The notes below the pieces were generated by a model, which saw only the letters and a program-made list of their open reading frames with translations, searched no databases and was not told the DNA's origin. A program made the translations under genes and the position numbers. Below are positions 30,689 through 40,900 of a DNA stretch of 64,000 nucleotides, piece after piece; the first letter of the stretch is position 1, and each line of letters begins with the position of its first letter. The stretch is from Amphibalanus amphitrite (Eukaryota > Arthropoda > Thecostraca > Balanomorpha > Balanidae), in NCBI RefSeq assembly GCF_019059575.1, contig NW_024881864.1, positions 444,001 to 508,000 of the forward strand, in the 5' to 3' direction.

Positions 30689-31620
30689 CTGTGGAAAAAC
30701 AGACACATTTGCAGTCACCACTTCTATTATTGTTCTATGAATCCATGACAAAGCCACTTAGAATGTAAGTATGAATAACCTAGCATAAGCCCAAATTTAA
30801 CTTTTCATTAAAAACTAAAAGATATATCCTATTGGTCCCTACTTGCACAGACAATTGACTGAATAAATGATATGGCCACACTACAAACTTCTGCACAACC
30901 TGCCAGGCCACAACATTTCTAGCTACTGTGGGCAGTTAAATGTGCCTCTCTAATCAACAATTGCCCCAAACAACAAACTATGCCTATTATTTACTTTAAG
31001 ATATACTATAACCATGTAAATAGCAATACACTTTGTAAATAATTAAAATATTATACCGCGGAAAGCATGCGCCATGATAGCCTACAAAATCATCATAAAT
31101 TCTATCGCGATATTTCAACATTTATACCGACGCACATGAACGTTGAGGCTATTCAAATTTACAAACATGATCTAAATTATTGAAAAAATGCTAATTTTAC
31201 CTATAAGAACCAAATTACCAATAATTCGGCGCTAATTTCCGGCCTCACCCACACACCGACAACACGACAAATGGCGGCGTGCTAACAGGCGACGGTGCCT
31301 TTTGGAAGAAATGTTTATTACGACCAATTTAAGACGTGTGTAAAATGAATGTCCAATTATTTATTTTTAAATTAGAAACGTAAAAATGCGGATAAAAGAA
31401 TAATATCCGCCTAAAAAGGGCTTTAAAAAATATCACTTTTCTGAAAAAGTTAGGCTAGCAGTTTATCTTTCGCCATATGAGCTAAAGTACATATCCCACT
31501 GCTACCGGTCCATATCATTTCGGGAGAATAGAATATTGCGTTTCACCTGGTAAAAAATCGTGTCGATATGGACATTATAACAATCGAAACGAAACACTTG
31601 AATAGTTCGGTGCACGAAAA
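30689..31620. other. Right part of the outer element, probable promoter side
   Basis: No further exon recognised. Around 31,225-31,280 the minus strand turns GC-rich with a gccgccattt segment, typical of a transcription start region. This would suit a minus-strand gene reading through 30688, but it is only suggestive. Confidence 0.35.
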
Positions 31621-31913
31621 GTAATCAAAATCTTGATTACAACTCCTTATATGGTCATGCCACGCCCTATTTTCATGACGTCATAATCATGAACTTGATT
31701 AATCAAGTTCGTGATTACCTCCCCGTAGTTTGCCCAACTGATAGAGTCAAATGATCAACTGATATAACGCTGATACCGCTGAACGAGAATCGTAAATGTT
31801 AGGATTTTTGTCTTCAGGCAAGAGATGGCGATAATGATGTCCCTTTACTGCGTTTATCTAGCCCACCCGTGAACCGCTACGGGCTCTTGGAAATACATAT
31901 ATTGCATAGCTAG

Positions 31914-31919
31914 TTTATT
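31914..31919 (-). terminator. Polyadenylation signal for CNOT7/8
   Basis: TTTATT on the plus strand is AATAAA on the minus strand, about 320 bp after the CNOT7/8 stop codon. Use is inferred from distance. Confidence 0.5.
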
Positions 31920-32237
31920 TTTGGAACGGGCTATGAGCCAAATACCATAACCCAGGCAACAAACAGGCTATCACGCCAATGTACGTATTCTCCACCCTTC
32001 ATTTTCCTTTGATTAGCCCGTTCATTTCTCTCTCCACCAGTGTGGGTTACCCATGCCCCCATCCCCCACGCCGCTACAAGAGCTAATAGCTGTTCGCGCA
32101 TCATCCAGTCACGGTTGCAATCTTCTCATCCGTCCCATGACCTACCAACGCTACGGGTACTACCTGCTCACCCGTCCCCACTATTACGGTTGCCCCCGTC
32201 CGCCCGCCGCTGACGGCAGTATCTGCTCACCTCCCGC

Positions 32238-32369
32238 CTAGCTGGAGCTGCTGGTGGCGGGCTCGCCGGCCGGCTCCTGCTGACCGCCGCCGTTCACCTG
32301 GTACGGCGTACCCAGGCCGTACAGGTGGCCGCCGTACTTGGCGTCGTCAATGTTGTCCTCAAAGAACAT
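32238..32369 (-). CDS. CNOT7: CNOT7/8 last exon
   Basis: 132 nt after gccgtcag encode [20 protein letters not shown], a poorly conserved tail rich in Gly, Gln and Ser, and TAG. Phase 0. Confidence 0.95.
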   Translation of the reverse strand: MFFEDNIDDAKYGGHLYGLGTPYQVNGGGQQEPAGEPATSSSS

Positions 32370-35300
32370 CTGACGGCGCACGGAGGGAGGGAGAGGACAG
32401 TCAGCGCTCTGTAGTGGCGATTGAACGAGAGCGAGGCGCGCTGGGAGCGAAATGTAGCTGGAAAACATAAACTGACTTATTGAGTTACCTATGTAACACA
32501 TATACTAGGCGGCAAAGGATAAGCTATGTCCCGTTCCAAACTAGTAGTGTGTGCGACTGACCTCCCTCATTTTGAAGAAGGCGGCGCCGGTGAGCAGGCT
32601 GTCACTGCCGGCCTGGTGCTGAGGGCCGACCCGCTCCAGCTCCAACTGCTCCGCCAGCTGCGGCAGGAAAAACGCTGTCAGACTCACAAAGCAGGGGCGA
32701 GAGGGGTCGCTGTCATGCTCCTACACAGTCGGTGTGCCGCGTATATACACACGACAGGCTGGGTGTCGCCCATACCGCCGCCACAGTCCCACACAGCACT
32801 GTACGTACACTCAGTGCACTACGTACACGTCCGGCGACTAGCGAGAAGGAAATCTTAACCCTCGCATGTGTGCGGCGTTTTCCAGCTTCTAATGTGTAGG
32901 GGGGGGGGGTCGGTTGGACCCCCCCCTTGCCGTTTGGCCCCTGATCGAGCTAGAGCTTCGCGGAAAAAACGAGCGTGTTGCCCGTGACGAGAGGAAGCCG
33001 ATGATACCCAATTTTAAGGTCCTAGGTCATTGGTTGACCTTCCAGGTCAGGTCAATGACCCAAAGTCGGGAAAATCGGGACCTATTAGAAAGTCGTAAAG
33101 TGTGGCTGCTAAGGGGTTTTTCGGGGTGCTGATCACGAATATCGTGTTAGTTTTGATCACAGATGATGTCTTAAAGCATTTAGACCAGGTCGGGTCAGGT
33201 CAGGTCAGGTCAATCAGTAGGCGTCGTGACGGGTATTCGTAGTACGTGTCAACCGCCTCTGACAGCTTCGTAACATGTTACGAAGGCACCAAAACTACTT
33301 CGTAAGTGTTCAAATGGTTGCTAAATTCGAATTCAGCTCCAAAAACTAGCCTGGAAACATGTAAAACACGAAAAAGTGAACCGAGGTCACCCGAGGTCAC
33401 CAAAGGTCAATGACCTGACCTGACCTTCAGGTGACCTTGACACCCACCCTAATGCATGGGAGCAACATCAAATCACATGTTTGAACGTTTGAAACCACGA
33501 AAAGCTTGCAAACGCGCGGCTAATGCGAGCCGACGTACGCCGAATCGCGATTCCGGCCAAACATGGTCTCGGAAAAGAGGTCACAGGTCAAAGGTCATTT
33601 GGGTCAGGGTCATGAAATTTTCAGGGTAGGTGTCAAATTGATCAATGCGAGGGTATTGAAAGTTTCGTCGCGATCGGCCGCTTTTTACACGAGTTTACGC
33701 GAAAAACCATGGGGGGGGGGGTCCATCCGACCCCCCTACACATGCGAGGGTTAAGAATGTTCATTACGTCCACACAGCCGTGCCGAGCCAGCTCATAGTT
33801 TCAACACTCACCAAGAGGCCTATAGGTCACAGTCCATCATATAGCATTTACTGACGGAGAAGTAACCCACCTCCTGTAGACCGCCTTTGAGGTTTTTGCA
33901 CGACTTCATCAGATACTTGACGTCATACATTGTGGGAAAGTACATCCGGAGCAGCTCAAAGAATTCCGACTCTTCTTTGGGCAGGTTCTGGTTGGTCAGT
34001 ATCTTCAGAAGGTAGCCGAAGTCGTAACCGCTGAAATACACAGTCGTTCCCAGTTATTGTCAAGAGCGAATTCTACTATCACGCATAGTGGAGAAAAACA
34101 TTTATCATATATCCCGCATTTTTGCCAATCACGAGCCTATAGAAATGCGCACAACACCGGCAACGCTCTGAAATAAGATTTCATCTGATCAAAAGAAATA
34201 TCCCTTTCTCACACCAGTGCATCCACGTCCACCTGTGGAAACAGATCTCCACATCACTATCTATCAATTTTGGCGTTCGCATCGTTTCGGGACTGTCACG
34301 GCGAGACCACGTGACACCGGCGCTTAGAGAGCTGGGATGGCCCACAGTCGATGAGATGGTGCATGAGCGGGACATCGCTGCCATATGTCGCCTTCTTAAC
34401 CCTGCATGTGGGGCTGAGGCACTGACTGGGCAGCTGATCCACCGAAGCGATGTCTCGGGCCGCCAAACTCGAGCGGTGGCCAACGGCCTGCTACAGCTAC
34501 CGAGAGTGAGGACCGAGTTTGCGCGGCGCAGCTTTACGTATCGCGCGATTTCCACATGGAACAATAGGTGATTTATGGTCGTGTGTTGTGTAGTGTATAT
34601 ACTTTTATTTGTGTTTTTAGTGTTATAGCATTTTGTTTTTATCTCCTTTTATGCATGTTTACAATGGTGTGCTCAAGGTCGTTTACCGGTTGTCATGTAT
34701 TTTACCTTTTATCTTGTGTGATTGACGTGCATGCCACAAAATCCATGCCAGTGGAGGCATCTAATAAACTATCTATCACCTCAATGGACGAAGCTCCCCT
34801 CCAGTCTCCCTAGGTGGTTCGTCATTTTTTAGAATGGAGATGCTATTGCTGAGCATATTTATTAGTATGTATATACTATATAAGAAATATTTTTAAATGT
34901 AGCCTGATGCTCATCATATATTAGTTAAGTTTTAAGCGAAATAGACAAAGAGAATAATAGTTCGACCACGGGTCATCATCAGATTCGAATAGGAAAATCC
35001 AATGAATGATTTTCAATGAATGAATGAATGATTTCGAATGATTTTCCTATTCGAATCTGATGATGACCCGTGGTCGAAATATTATTCTCTTTGTCTATTT
35101 CGCTTAAAACTTAACTAATATATGATGGGCATCAGGCTACATTAAAAAATATTTCTTATATACATGTCTCCCTAGGTGAGCAGATCTCCAACTCATCTCA
35201 GTGTACGAACTACGAAGCTCCCCTCCAGTATCCCTAGGTGAACCGAGTTCCCCAGACCCCAGCTCACCTGTGGAACGAGATCCACTTGACGTCGTCCATG

Positions 35301-38300
35301 AGTACCACGCCCGAGGTGGTGATGAGCTCGGCAAACTCAAACGGCTCGATGCCCTCGTCGTCGTGCACCGGGAATTGGATGCCCGACTTTTGCAGCAGCT
35401 CTATGCTCTCCTGTGCGTACATGTCCTCGCTGGGAACGGCAGCGCCGAACGGGTCAGCGGCGGCGAATGGCGGGAGGGGCTGAGGTCATGGATGATTAAA
35501 GTGACTAAAGAGGTTTCAACGTCAGCATATCGTTAGGTAGTAGGTACCTTGAGTTTCTATACTCGGATACAATTAAAAACTATCATTTGCTCTAAGAAAA
35601 ACAAAACTAGAATAAAAAAGTATTTGAAGCTCTTATCGCTTCCAAACACACATCACGACATCCGATATTTATTCCTAAACTCCATTCATTCATCGATTCA
35701 TATACCTCATTCATTTATAGATTTATAATTGACTGGGGAAAATCGGTCAAGTTCATCTGATTTGCCTTTTCACGTTTAGTAATAATCTTGTCAGTTCGTC
35801 TACCACAGTGGATGTCGGTGACGTACACGAGGTTGAATTTGAAGTTGAACTGCCAGGTGGTGATCGGCTGCGGCATGCGGCCCTGCTCGTCGAAGAAGGT
35901 GACGCCCAGCTGGATCATCTTCAGGTGGTCGACGTTACAGCGCCGCAGCTGGTACTCGTAGTCCTGCGCACTGCGGAACTCGCCTATCGGCCGCGCCACC
36001 ACACCGGGGAACTCCGTGTCCTGACGGGAGGGGGGGGGGGGGGCTCACAGTCGGCCGCGCCACCACACCGGGGAACTCCGTGTCCTGACGGTAGGGGGGG
36101 GGGGGGCTCACACTCGGCCGCGCCACCACACCGGGGAACTCGGTGTCCTGACGGGGAGGTAAGGAGGGGGGGGGGGGCTCACACTCGGCCGCGCCACCAC
36201 ACCGGGGAACTCCGTGTCCTGACGGGGAGGTAAGGGGGGGGGGGGGCTCACACTCGGCCGCGCCACCACACCGGGGAACTCCGTGTCCTGACGGGAGGGG
36301 GGGGGGGCTCACACTCGGCCGCGCCACCACACCGGGGAACTCCGTGTCCTGACGGGAGGGGGGGGGGGGCTCACACTCGGCCGCGCCACCACACCGGGGA
36401 ACTCCGTGTCCTGACGGGAGGGGGGGGGGGCTCACAGTCGGCCGCGCCACCACACCGGGGAACTCCGTGTCCTGACGGGAGGGGGGGGGGGGCTCACACT
36501 CGGCCGCGCCACCACGCCGGGGAACTCCGTGTCCTGACGGGGAGGGGGGAGGGGGGGGGGCTCACACTCGGCCGCGCCACCACACCGGGGAACTCCGTGT
36601 CCTGACGGGGAGGTAAGGGGGGGGGGGGCTCACACTCGGCCGCGCCACCACACCGGGGAACTCCGTGTCCTGACGGGGAGGTAAGGGGGGGGGGGCTCAC
36701 ACTCGGCCGCGCCACCACACCGGGGAACTCCGTGTCCTGACGGGAGGGGGGGGGGGCTCACACTCGGCCGCGCCACCACACCGGGGAACTCCGTGTCCTG
36801 ACGGGGAGGTAAGGGGGGGGGGGGGCTCACACTCGGCCGCGCCACCACACCGGGGAACTCCGTGTCCTGACGGGGAGGTAAGGGGGGGGGCTCACACTCG
36901 GCCGCGCCACCACACCGGGGAACTCCGTGTCCTGACGGGAGGGGGGGGGGGGGGCTCACACTCGGGGCCGCGCCACCACACCGGGGAACTCGGTGTCCTG
37001 ACGGGGAAAGAGGAACTCGAGACTCAGGGTGGGACCCACGGCACGGAGCGGCCACTCCACTGACCCTATAACGTCTGAAATGTTCAAGGTGAAGGCAGCG
37101 TATTTATTTAACCCTCTAATGCCCACACATAGTTCCACGGTTCCTAAAATTAGCACCTCATGACCTATGATTCATTTTGGGTCCCTTGTTCGAAATCTGA
37201 AGTCAAAAAATTTTTCGCAGTTCAAATTTCGGAAATAATTTGTGTATCAAATATGATACATTGGGCATTCCACTTGGTAATTTTTAGTGGTATCAGACCA
37301 CACAGAAGGAAGTGAAGACATAGATGAGAAGATATATGTTTTGAAAAATTTCAGAGATAAAAGCGGCAGTTAAAATGTGTAAAATGCAAACAAGAAATCC
37401 TTTACTGTGCGCCACTTATCAGAACATTTTCTTAATATTTCATTGGCATCCTACTTGTATCAAAATGCCCTTTCAGTCGGTACTAAGGGAACAACGCTAA
37501 TCATAGGCATCTTTTTACGAGTGCCTTCTATTCCTTTAATTTCCACGATACAGCGCGTTGCACTTGTGCATTTTTTCATAATTCAGACATGTGGGCCATG
37601 CTTCTCAAACGTGCATTATACATACTTGATACAAAAATGAAGACATTACGGTTGGTCGGTAGATGGTCGAAGTGAAGCAGTTCTGATGCAAAATGCTGGA
37701 CAGCCTGCCGACGGACCGGAATCAATGCCAAAGACGAATGTTGGTTTATCTTCACGATAGCCGGACAATCCCTGGTGACTGAAACTCTCAGCCTGTGAAT
37801 CGTCAGTTAGCACTTTGACTGGTCGTGCGGTCCTCATGTCATCGGCGTCAGTACAACAGCCGCGCACTGACCAGTGACCAGTGCAGTAACCGTTGTACGT
37901 GTCAGACAACAAAGGTACAGGTAACTGTGTACCGATCGGCAGGAACTTGCACAATGTTCATTGACCTCATATAAAGGTGAGCGTACGCAATGCCGCACTT
38001 TAACTTGTATTCTTATGGTCAGTGTCCATGTTTTAGTATAAATCCTATTTGTTCAGTGGCAATCAGCTACCATACTTGGCGGCATATGTCAATATACGAG
38101 TATGACAACAAATGACATACCTGGCAGTAAAAGTGTTTGCCAGGTGTCAGGCACCTGCTGGATCCTGGCAGCAGTGCATGGTTGCCTACTTCTTGGATAC
38201 GTAAATCAAAGGAACCACGTCCTTCGGTCTTGACGTCTGTCTTCATGGCGAGTCCGTTTAGCCAGCTTCCTCTGACGATGACGGTGTAGTTTTCCACTCC

Positions 38301-39801
38301 ACATTCAATCTCTTAATACTGGGATGAACGGAGGGGATTTGAATCGCAAACAAATTGTGAGTCGTTCTCCAGTATGAATGAAAAGAGCTGGCTGGCTGCT
38401 AATGCAAGTCTTCGGCCATGCCCAGCTAAGACATAGACCCACAAGACATAAGCCCGTCCACAAACCCTGTTGGAATATCGAAATTGTGCAAGAGACCGCT
38501 GAATCCTCCTTTCCCAAACATACATAGTCAAGTCTCAATTTTTGGTTTCGCAAGCATAAATGCTTGCACGGATGATCGTCCCTTGAAATCAACAAGCCTG
38601 TCATCGATGGCATGTCATTCCTAACGTGGTTTTAGAAGATATGGTCTGCTAGTGTCCTGCAGATCAAAAAGTTCACTGTTATCATCATCAAACAGTTGGA
38701 AAACCAGATTCCTATGAGCGTTAGAAAAGTCGAGATGTATGAGGCATGTAAGGCCACTCATGGGCAGCTAGATGTTAGGTGATTGACAAGGATGAGAGGC
38801 GGCATAAGCGTACGAATATCGTTATGAAATATCGAGTCTGGAGCGAAATAGAGTTATCTGACGCCAGAGGTGCGAACTTCACAAAGTTATGCATCTTGTA
38901 CCATCGTCATTTTCAATGACTCACAGGCCATTGCAATGCTTATCACCTGAGAAAACTTATGGTATTGGCACACCGTATGTTGCAGCGGCGAAAATTTCAT
39001 AGAAAATATTGGAGTGCTATGCCCACTGTATCATATCTAGTATCCCCCAAATTAGGGGTCCATATCTTTGACCCTGAAATAGCTGCGATGTATTGCAACA
39101 TACTGTGATAAATGCTGGACATTTGTCTCACAGTATACCAAGTTTCTTTCAAAATAACTATTTTTTTGTTTTTCAAATGCTAAAATTTACACTTGCATCT
39201 CAAATAGCTTTTCAGCAAAGGACAAACTGACCCTCTTCAAAATCACCTGGTGGGAAACTGAGAAATCATTACTTAAAAATTTTGCCACCAGGTGGTTGCC
39301 AAGACGTACCACTTCTGATACAGCAGGGGTTTCAACAATTTTCGCCTTCAGGATTAGCACGCGAATTTTCTGCAAATTGACTTACAGATATGATACCGGG
39401 GGCACTAGAGGGTTAAGCCGTTCAGAATGTCGTCATTAGCCTCTCAAAATTTAAACGTCCCGAAATCTCCGATTCTTTAGGCTTCTGATTTGATTGCAAG
39501 GTGATTACCTTGCCTTCCATAGCTCAAAAGGGTCTCACGATCGAACTACCACTTCCATAAGTCCCGCTCCCGATCAATTACCGCACGCTCCACTCTATTG
39601 GACTCACCATGGCGACATACTTGTACGTCTGCGCCACCTTCCTGATGTTGTCAAACTCGCGGTCCAGGTTGTAGGCCCACACCTCGCGGATGCCGCACTC
39701 CTCGTTACTGGGCGTCGGCTGGACCGGTGTGTGGGAGCCGGCCGGCCACGAGGAGCCCGCCTGCGCGCCGCCCGTCGGCCAGCCGCCCGTCGACTCGGAC
39801 G
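32238..39801 (-). CDS. CNOT7: CCR4-NOT deadenylase subunit CNOT7/8 (Pop2/Caf1)
   Basis: DEDD-family 3'-5' exoribonuclease that shortens mRNA poly(A) tails within the CCR4-NOT complex. Minus-strand exons: 39801-39608, 36020-35827, 35429-35268, 34030-33871, 32657-32562 and 32369-32238; every junction is GT-AG and in phase. All four catalytic acidic residues are present: D and E in DTEFPGVV, D in GYDFGYLLK and D in [59 protein letters not shown] and [20 protein letters not shown] are near-identical to animal CNOT7/8. The C-terminus ends in a short Gly/Gln/Ser tail. The initiator Met is not identified; the first exon seen carries an extra Gly/Ser/Pro stretch before EECGIREVW. The intron at 36,021-39,607 holds the minisatellite array and a decayed piggyBac. 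Confidence 0.97.
32562..32657 (-). CDS. CNOT7: CNOT7/8 exon with [11 protein letters not shown]
   Basis: 96 nt ([20 protein letters not shown] ... FFKMRE), phase 0, acceptor ctgccgcag, donor gtcagt. It carries the last catalytic Asp and the nearby His of the DEDD nuclease. Confidence 0.95.
32859..33750. mobile_element. TTAA-flanked MITE, piggyBac-like, with AGGTCA repeats
   Basis: An 892-bp element between TTAA sites (32855-32858, 33751-33754) with inverted ends CCCTCGCATGTGTG / CACATGCGAGGG and mirrored G/C runs. It has at least a dozen AGGTCA hexamers in both orientations, with clusters at 33190-33215 and 33380-33440 and a perfect one-base-spaced direct repeat at 33585-33597. It is related to the element at 5507-6676. 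It has no coding capacity and lies in a CNOT7/8 intron. Confidence 0.86.
33871..34030 (-). CDS. CNOT7: CNOT7/8 exon with GYDFGYLLK
   Basis: 160 nt between tatttcag and gtgggt. It encodes [20 protein letters not shown] through [13 protein letters not shown], including the third catalytic acidic residue. Confidence 0.96.
34300..34830 (+). mobile_element. LINE 3' fragment
   Basis: A plus-strand frame reads [20 protein letters not shown] through [20 protein letters not shown] and WNNR. This is the conserved C-terminal end of a CR1/Jockey-type reverse transcriptase ORF, with the rest lost. Position of the 5' break is approximate. It lies in a CNOT7/8 intron, antisense to the gene. Confidence 0.7.
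34878..35162. mobile_element. Near-perfect palindromic MITE, 285 bp
   Basis: Two arms of about 130 bp, from tataagaaatatttttaaatg to its mirror at 35,135-35,160, meet at a (AATG)n centre near 35,030. The RNA would fold into one long hairpin. It lies in a CNOT7/8 intron. No clear target duplication. Confidence 0.8.
35268..35429 (-). CDS. CNOT7: CNOT7/8 exon [19 protein letters not shown]
   Basis: 162 nt between gttcccag and gtgagc. It encodes [20 protein letters not shown] through DDVKWISFH and part of a Ser codon. Confidence 0.95.
35827..36020 (-). CDS. CNOT7: CNOT7/8 exon with [15 protein letters not shown]
   Basis: 194 nt between cccgtcag and gtacgt. It encodes [20 protein letters not shown] through WQFNFKFNL plus two bases. 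It carries the first two catalytic acids (D, E of DTE). Its 5' first 33 nt and acceptor are the source of the 15-copy array at 36021-37010. Confidence 0.96.
36021..37010 (-). repeat. Minisatellite of 15 duplicated CNOT7 splice acceptors/micro-exons
   Basis: Fifteen extra tandem units of about 60-70 bp lie directly upstream, in gene direction, of the true DTE exon. Each unit on the minus strand has a C8-C14 tract, an acceptor tcag, 36 nt reading [12 protein letters not shown] (or ...PT), and the donor-like GTGAGC. Unit ends fall near 36082, 36145, 36214, 36283, 36346, 36405, 36465, 36529, 36599, 36666, 36732, 36794, 36860, 36928 and 36995, counted by eye (error a few bases). Variation is mainly G-run length and a ggaggtaag insert. 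It clearly arose by duplication of the intron-exon junction. Confidence 0.95.
37112..39412 (-). mobile_element. Decayed piggyBac-type transposon
   Basis: A 2301-bp element between TTAA sites (37108-37111, 39413-39416). Its ends are CCCTCTAATGCCC and GGGCACTAGAGGG. The minus strand near 38,580-38,520 reads [20 protein letters not shown] and KPKIE, resembling the piggyBac DE-x-x-x-x-[FY]KGRSS motif. Later frames (38,290-38,070 and 37,950-37,650) are broken fragments. Stops interrupt the gene, so it is inactive. It lies in the CNOT7/8 intron next to the minisatellite. Confidence 0.78.
39608..39801 (-). CDS. CNOT7: CNOT7/8 first visible exon
   Basis: About 194 nt between tacctccag and gtgagt, ending in phase 0 with [27 protein letters not shown] is conserved; the preceding [20 protein letters not shown] stretch is not. 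The 5' limit is uncertain because the frame stays open a little further upstream. Confidence 0.88.
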
Positions 39802-40900
39802 CTGGAGGTACACACAGGCGGTGACTGGTGGGGCAGGACGGCAGCGAGAGACCAGATGGTGGGGATCACTGACCCGACTAAAACGTGACAATATCGGTAG
39901 TGGCCGGAACGCGGGCACAGTTTTTGTTCAGGAAACTTGCGATGCTATTTTCAACATCATGGTCACAACCTACCTGCCAGCACAGCAAATATCAACCTAC
40001 CTACTGATTCAATTACTGGAGGAAAAAAAACTTTTGAAAATGTCTCAGTACCTCATCAAGGCGTTAGTTATTTTGTAGTCATTAAAATAGCAGCAAGAAT
40101 TATCACAGGTAAAGCAAGCATCTTTTCATCCATGCTTTTCCATTCAAACAGTATAGTGCAATCATTCCTCACCATTTCCATTTTGCATGGTCATCTCAAT
40201 CTAATCCAGAAGTAACCTGAAAAACAGAAATGTCAAGAATTCATAGTGATATTGTAAATGCACATTGCAAATGTATATGTAAAGATATGTTTATATCTTT
40301 GAATGTCAAACCACAGTCTAAATGTATGCTTGCATGATAGCTTTCAGCCTCCACAAAAACAAATAATATGAACATCACCATGTATACTCTCACATAACTA
40401 GACCTAATCCAACATATCTCAACATCCGATTTATATTCTTGTTATGTATTATTACTGCCAAGGTTAGTTCTAGCATTGAAGAACTGGCATGTCTTGCGTT
40501 TCCAGGTTCCTCTTCTCCCTCCCTACACCTGTCCTGTAAGGCTGGGAAGTGGAGGAACCCCATAAGGTGAGCAAGGTGAGTAAACTTCGGCATTTCTACT
40601 AGAGTACAGAGTTGTTTTTAAATAATGTGAGCCAAATTGATCATTATCCCCAGTATGGAAGCCTCAGGAATGTTCTGACATCACATAGTAAGCTTCTTGT
40701 TTGCCTCTGATATCACAGTTTAATTTCTTTAGCGCTGAAGAAGTTGGTTATCACCCTGAAGTGTCCCTGACTGAAAGATACATTGTCCTGGGAATTGTGG
40801 ATCTTGTTTGAAGTGGGCTAGTGGGGATTTCCAGCCTGGCTGATGTGGGCTGGTGCAGCTTTGTTATCCAGACTAGTGGTTGGTGTGGCTTGTAACTTCA
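39802..40900. other. AT-rich DNA upstream of CNOT7/8 exon
   Basis: No first CNOT7/8 exon or promoter could be recognised. Nothing else was identified. Confidence 0.45.

Larger units (their letters stand above)
17954..31740. mobile_element. Unclassified 13.8-kb transposon with 58-bp inverted ends
   Basis: The ends at 17954 and 31740 are inverted copies starting CAGTTGGGCAAACTACGGGG. They match over about 58 bp with one mismatch and each holds the perfect 20-bp palindrome GAACTTGATTAATCAAGTTC. ATAG flanks both ends, a possible 4-bp target duplication. Subterminal palindromic TAATCAA...TTGATTA sites lie at 18190-18310 and 31625-31642. Inside are pieces of a minus-strand gene (19000-19330 and 30460-30688) and a nested Harbinger (19651-29888). 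The 4-bp duplication and CA...TG ends do not let me name a superfamily. Confidence 0.72.

Noticed and set aside
36001-37010. Regularly spaced repeats that look like a CRISPR array
   Set aside because: The sequence is eukaryotic, the repeat equals a CNOT7/8 intron-exon junction, and the spacers are only G-runs.
35935-37055. Long minus-strand frames reading [19 protein letters not shown] repeatedly
   Set aside because: They arise because repeat units are often multiples of three; the frames run through intron sequence and lack a start and domain.
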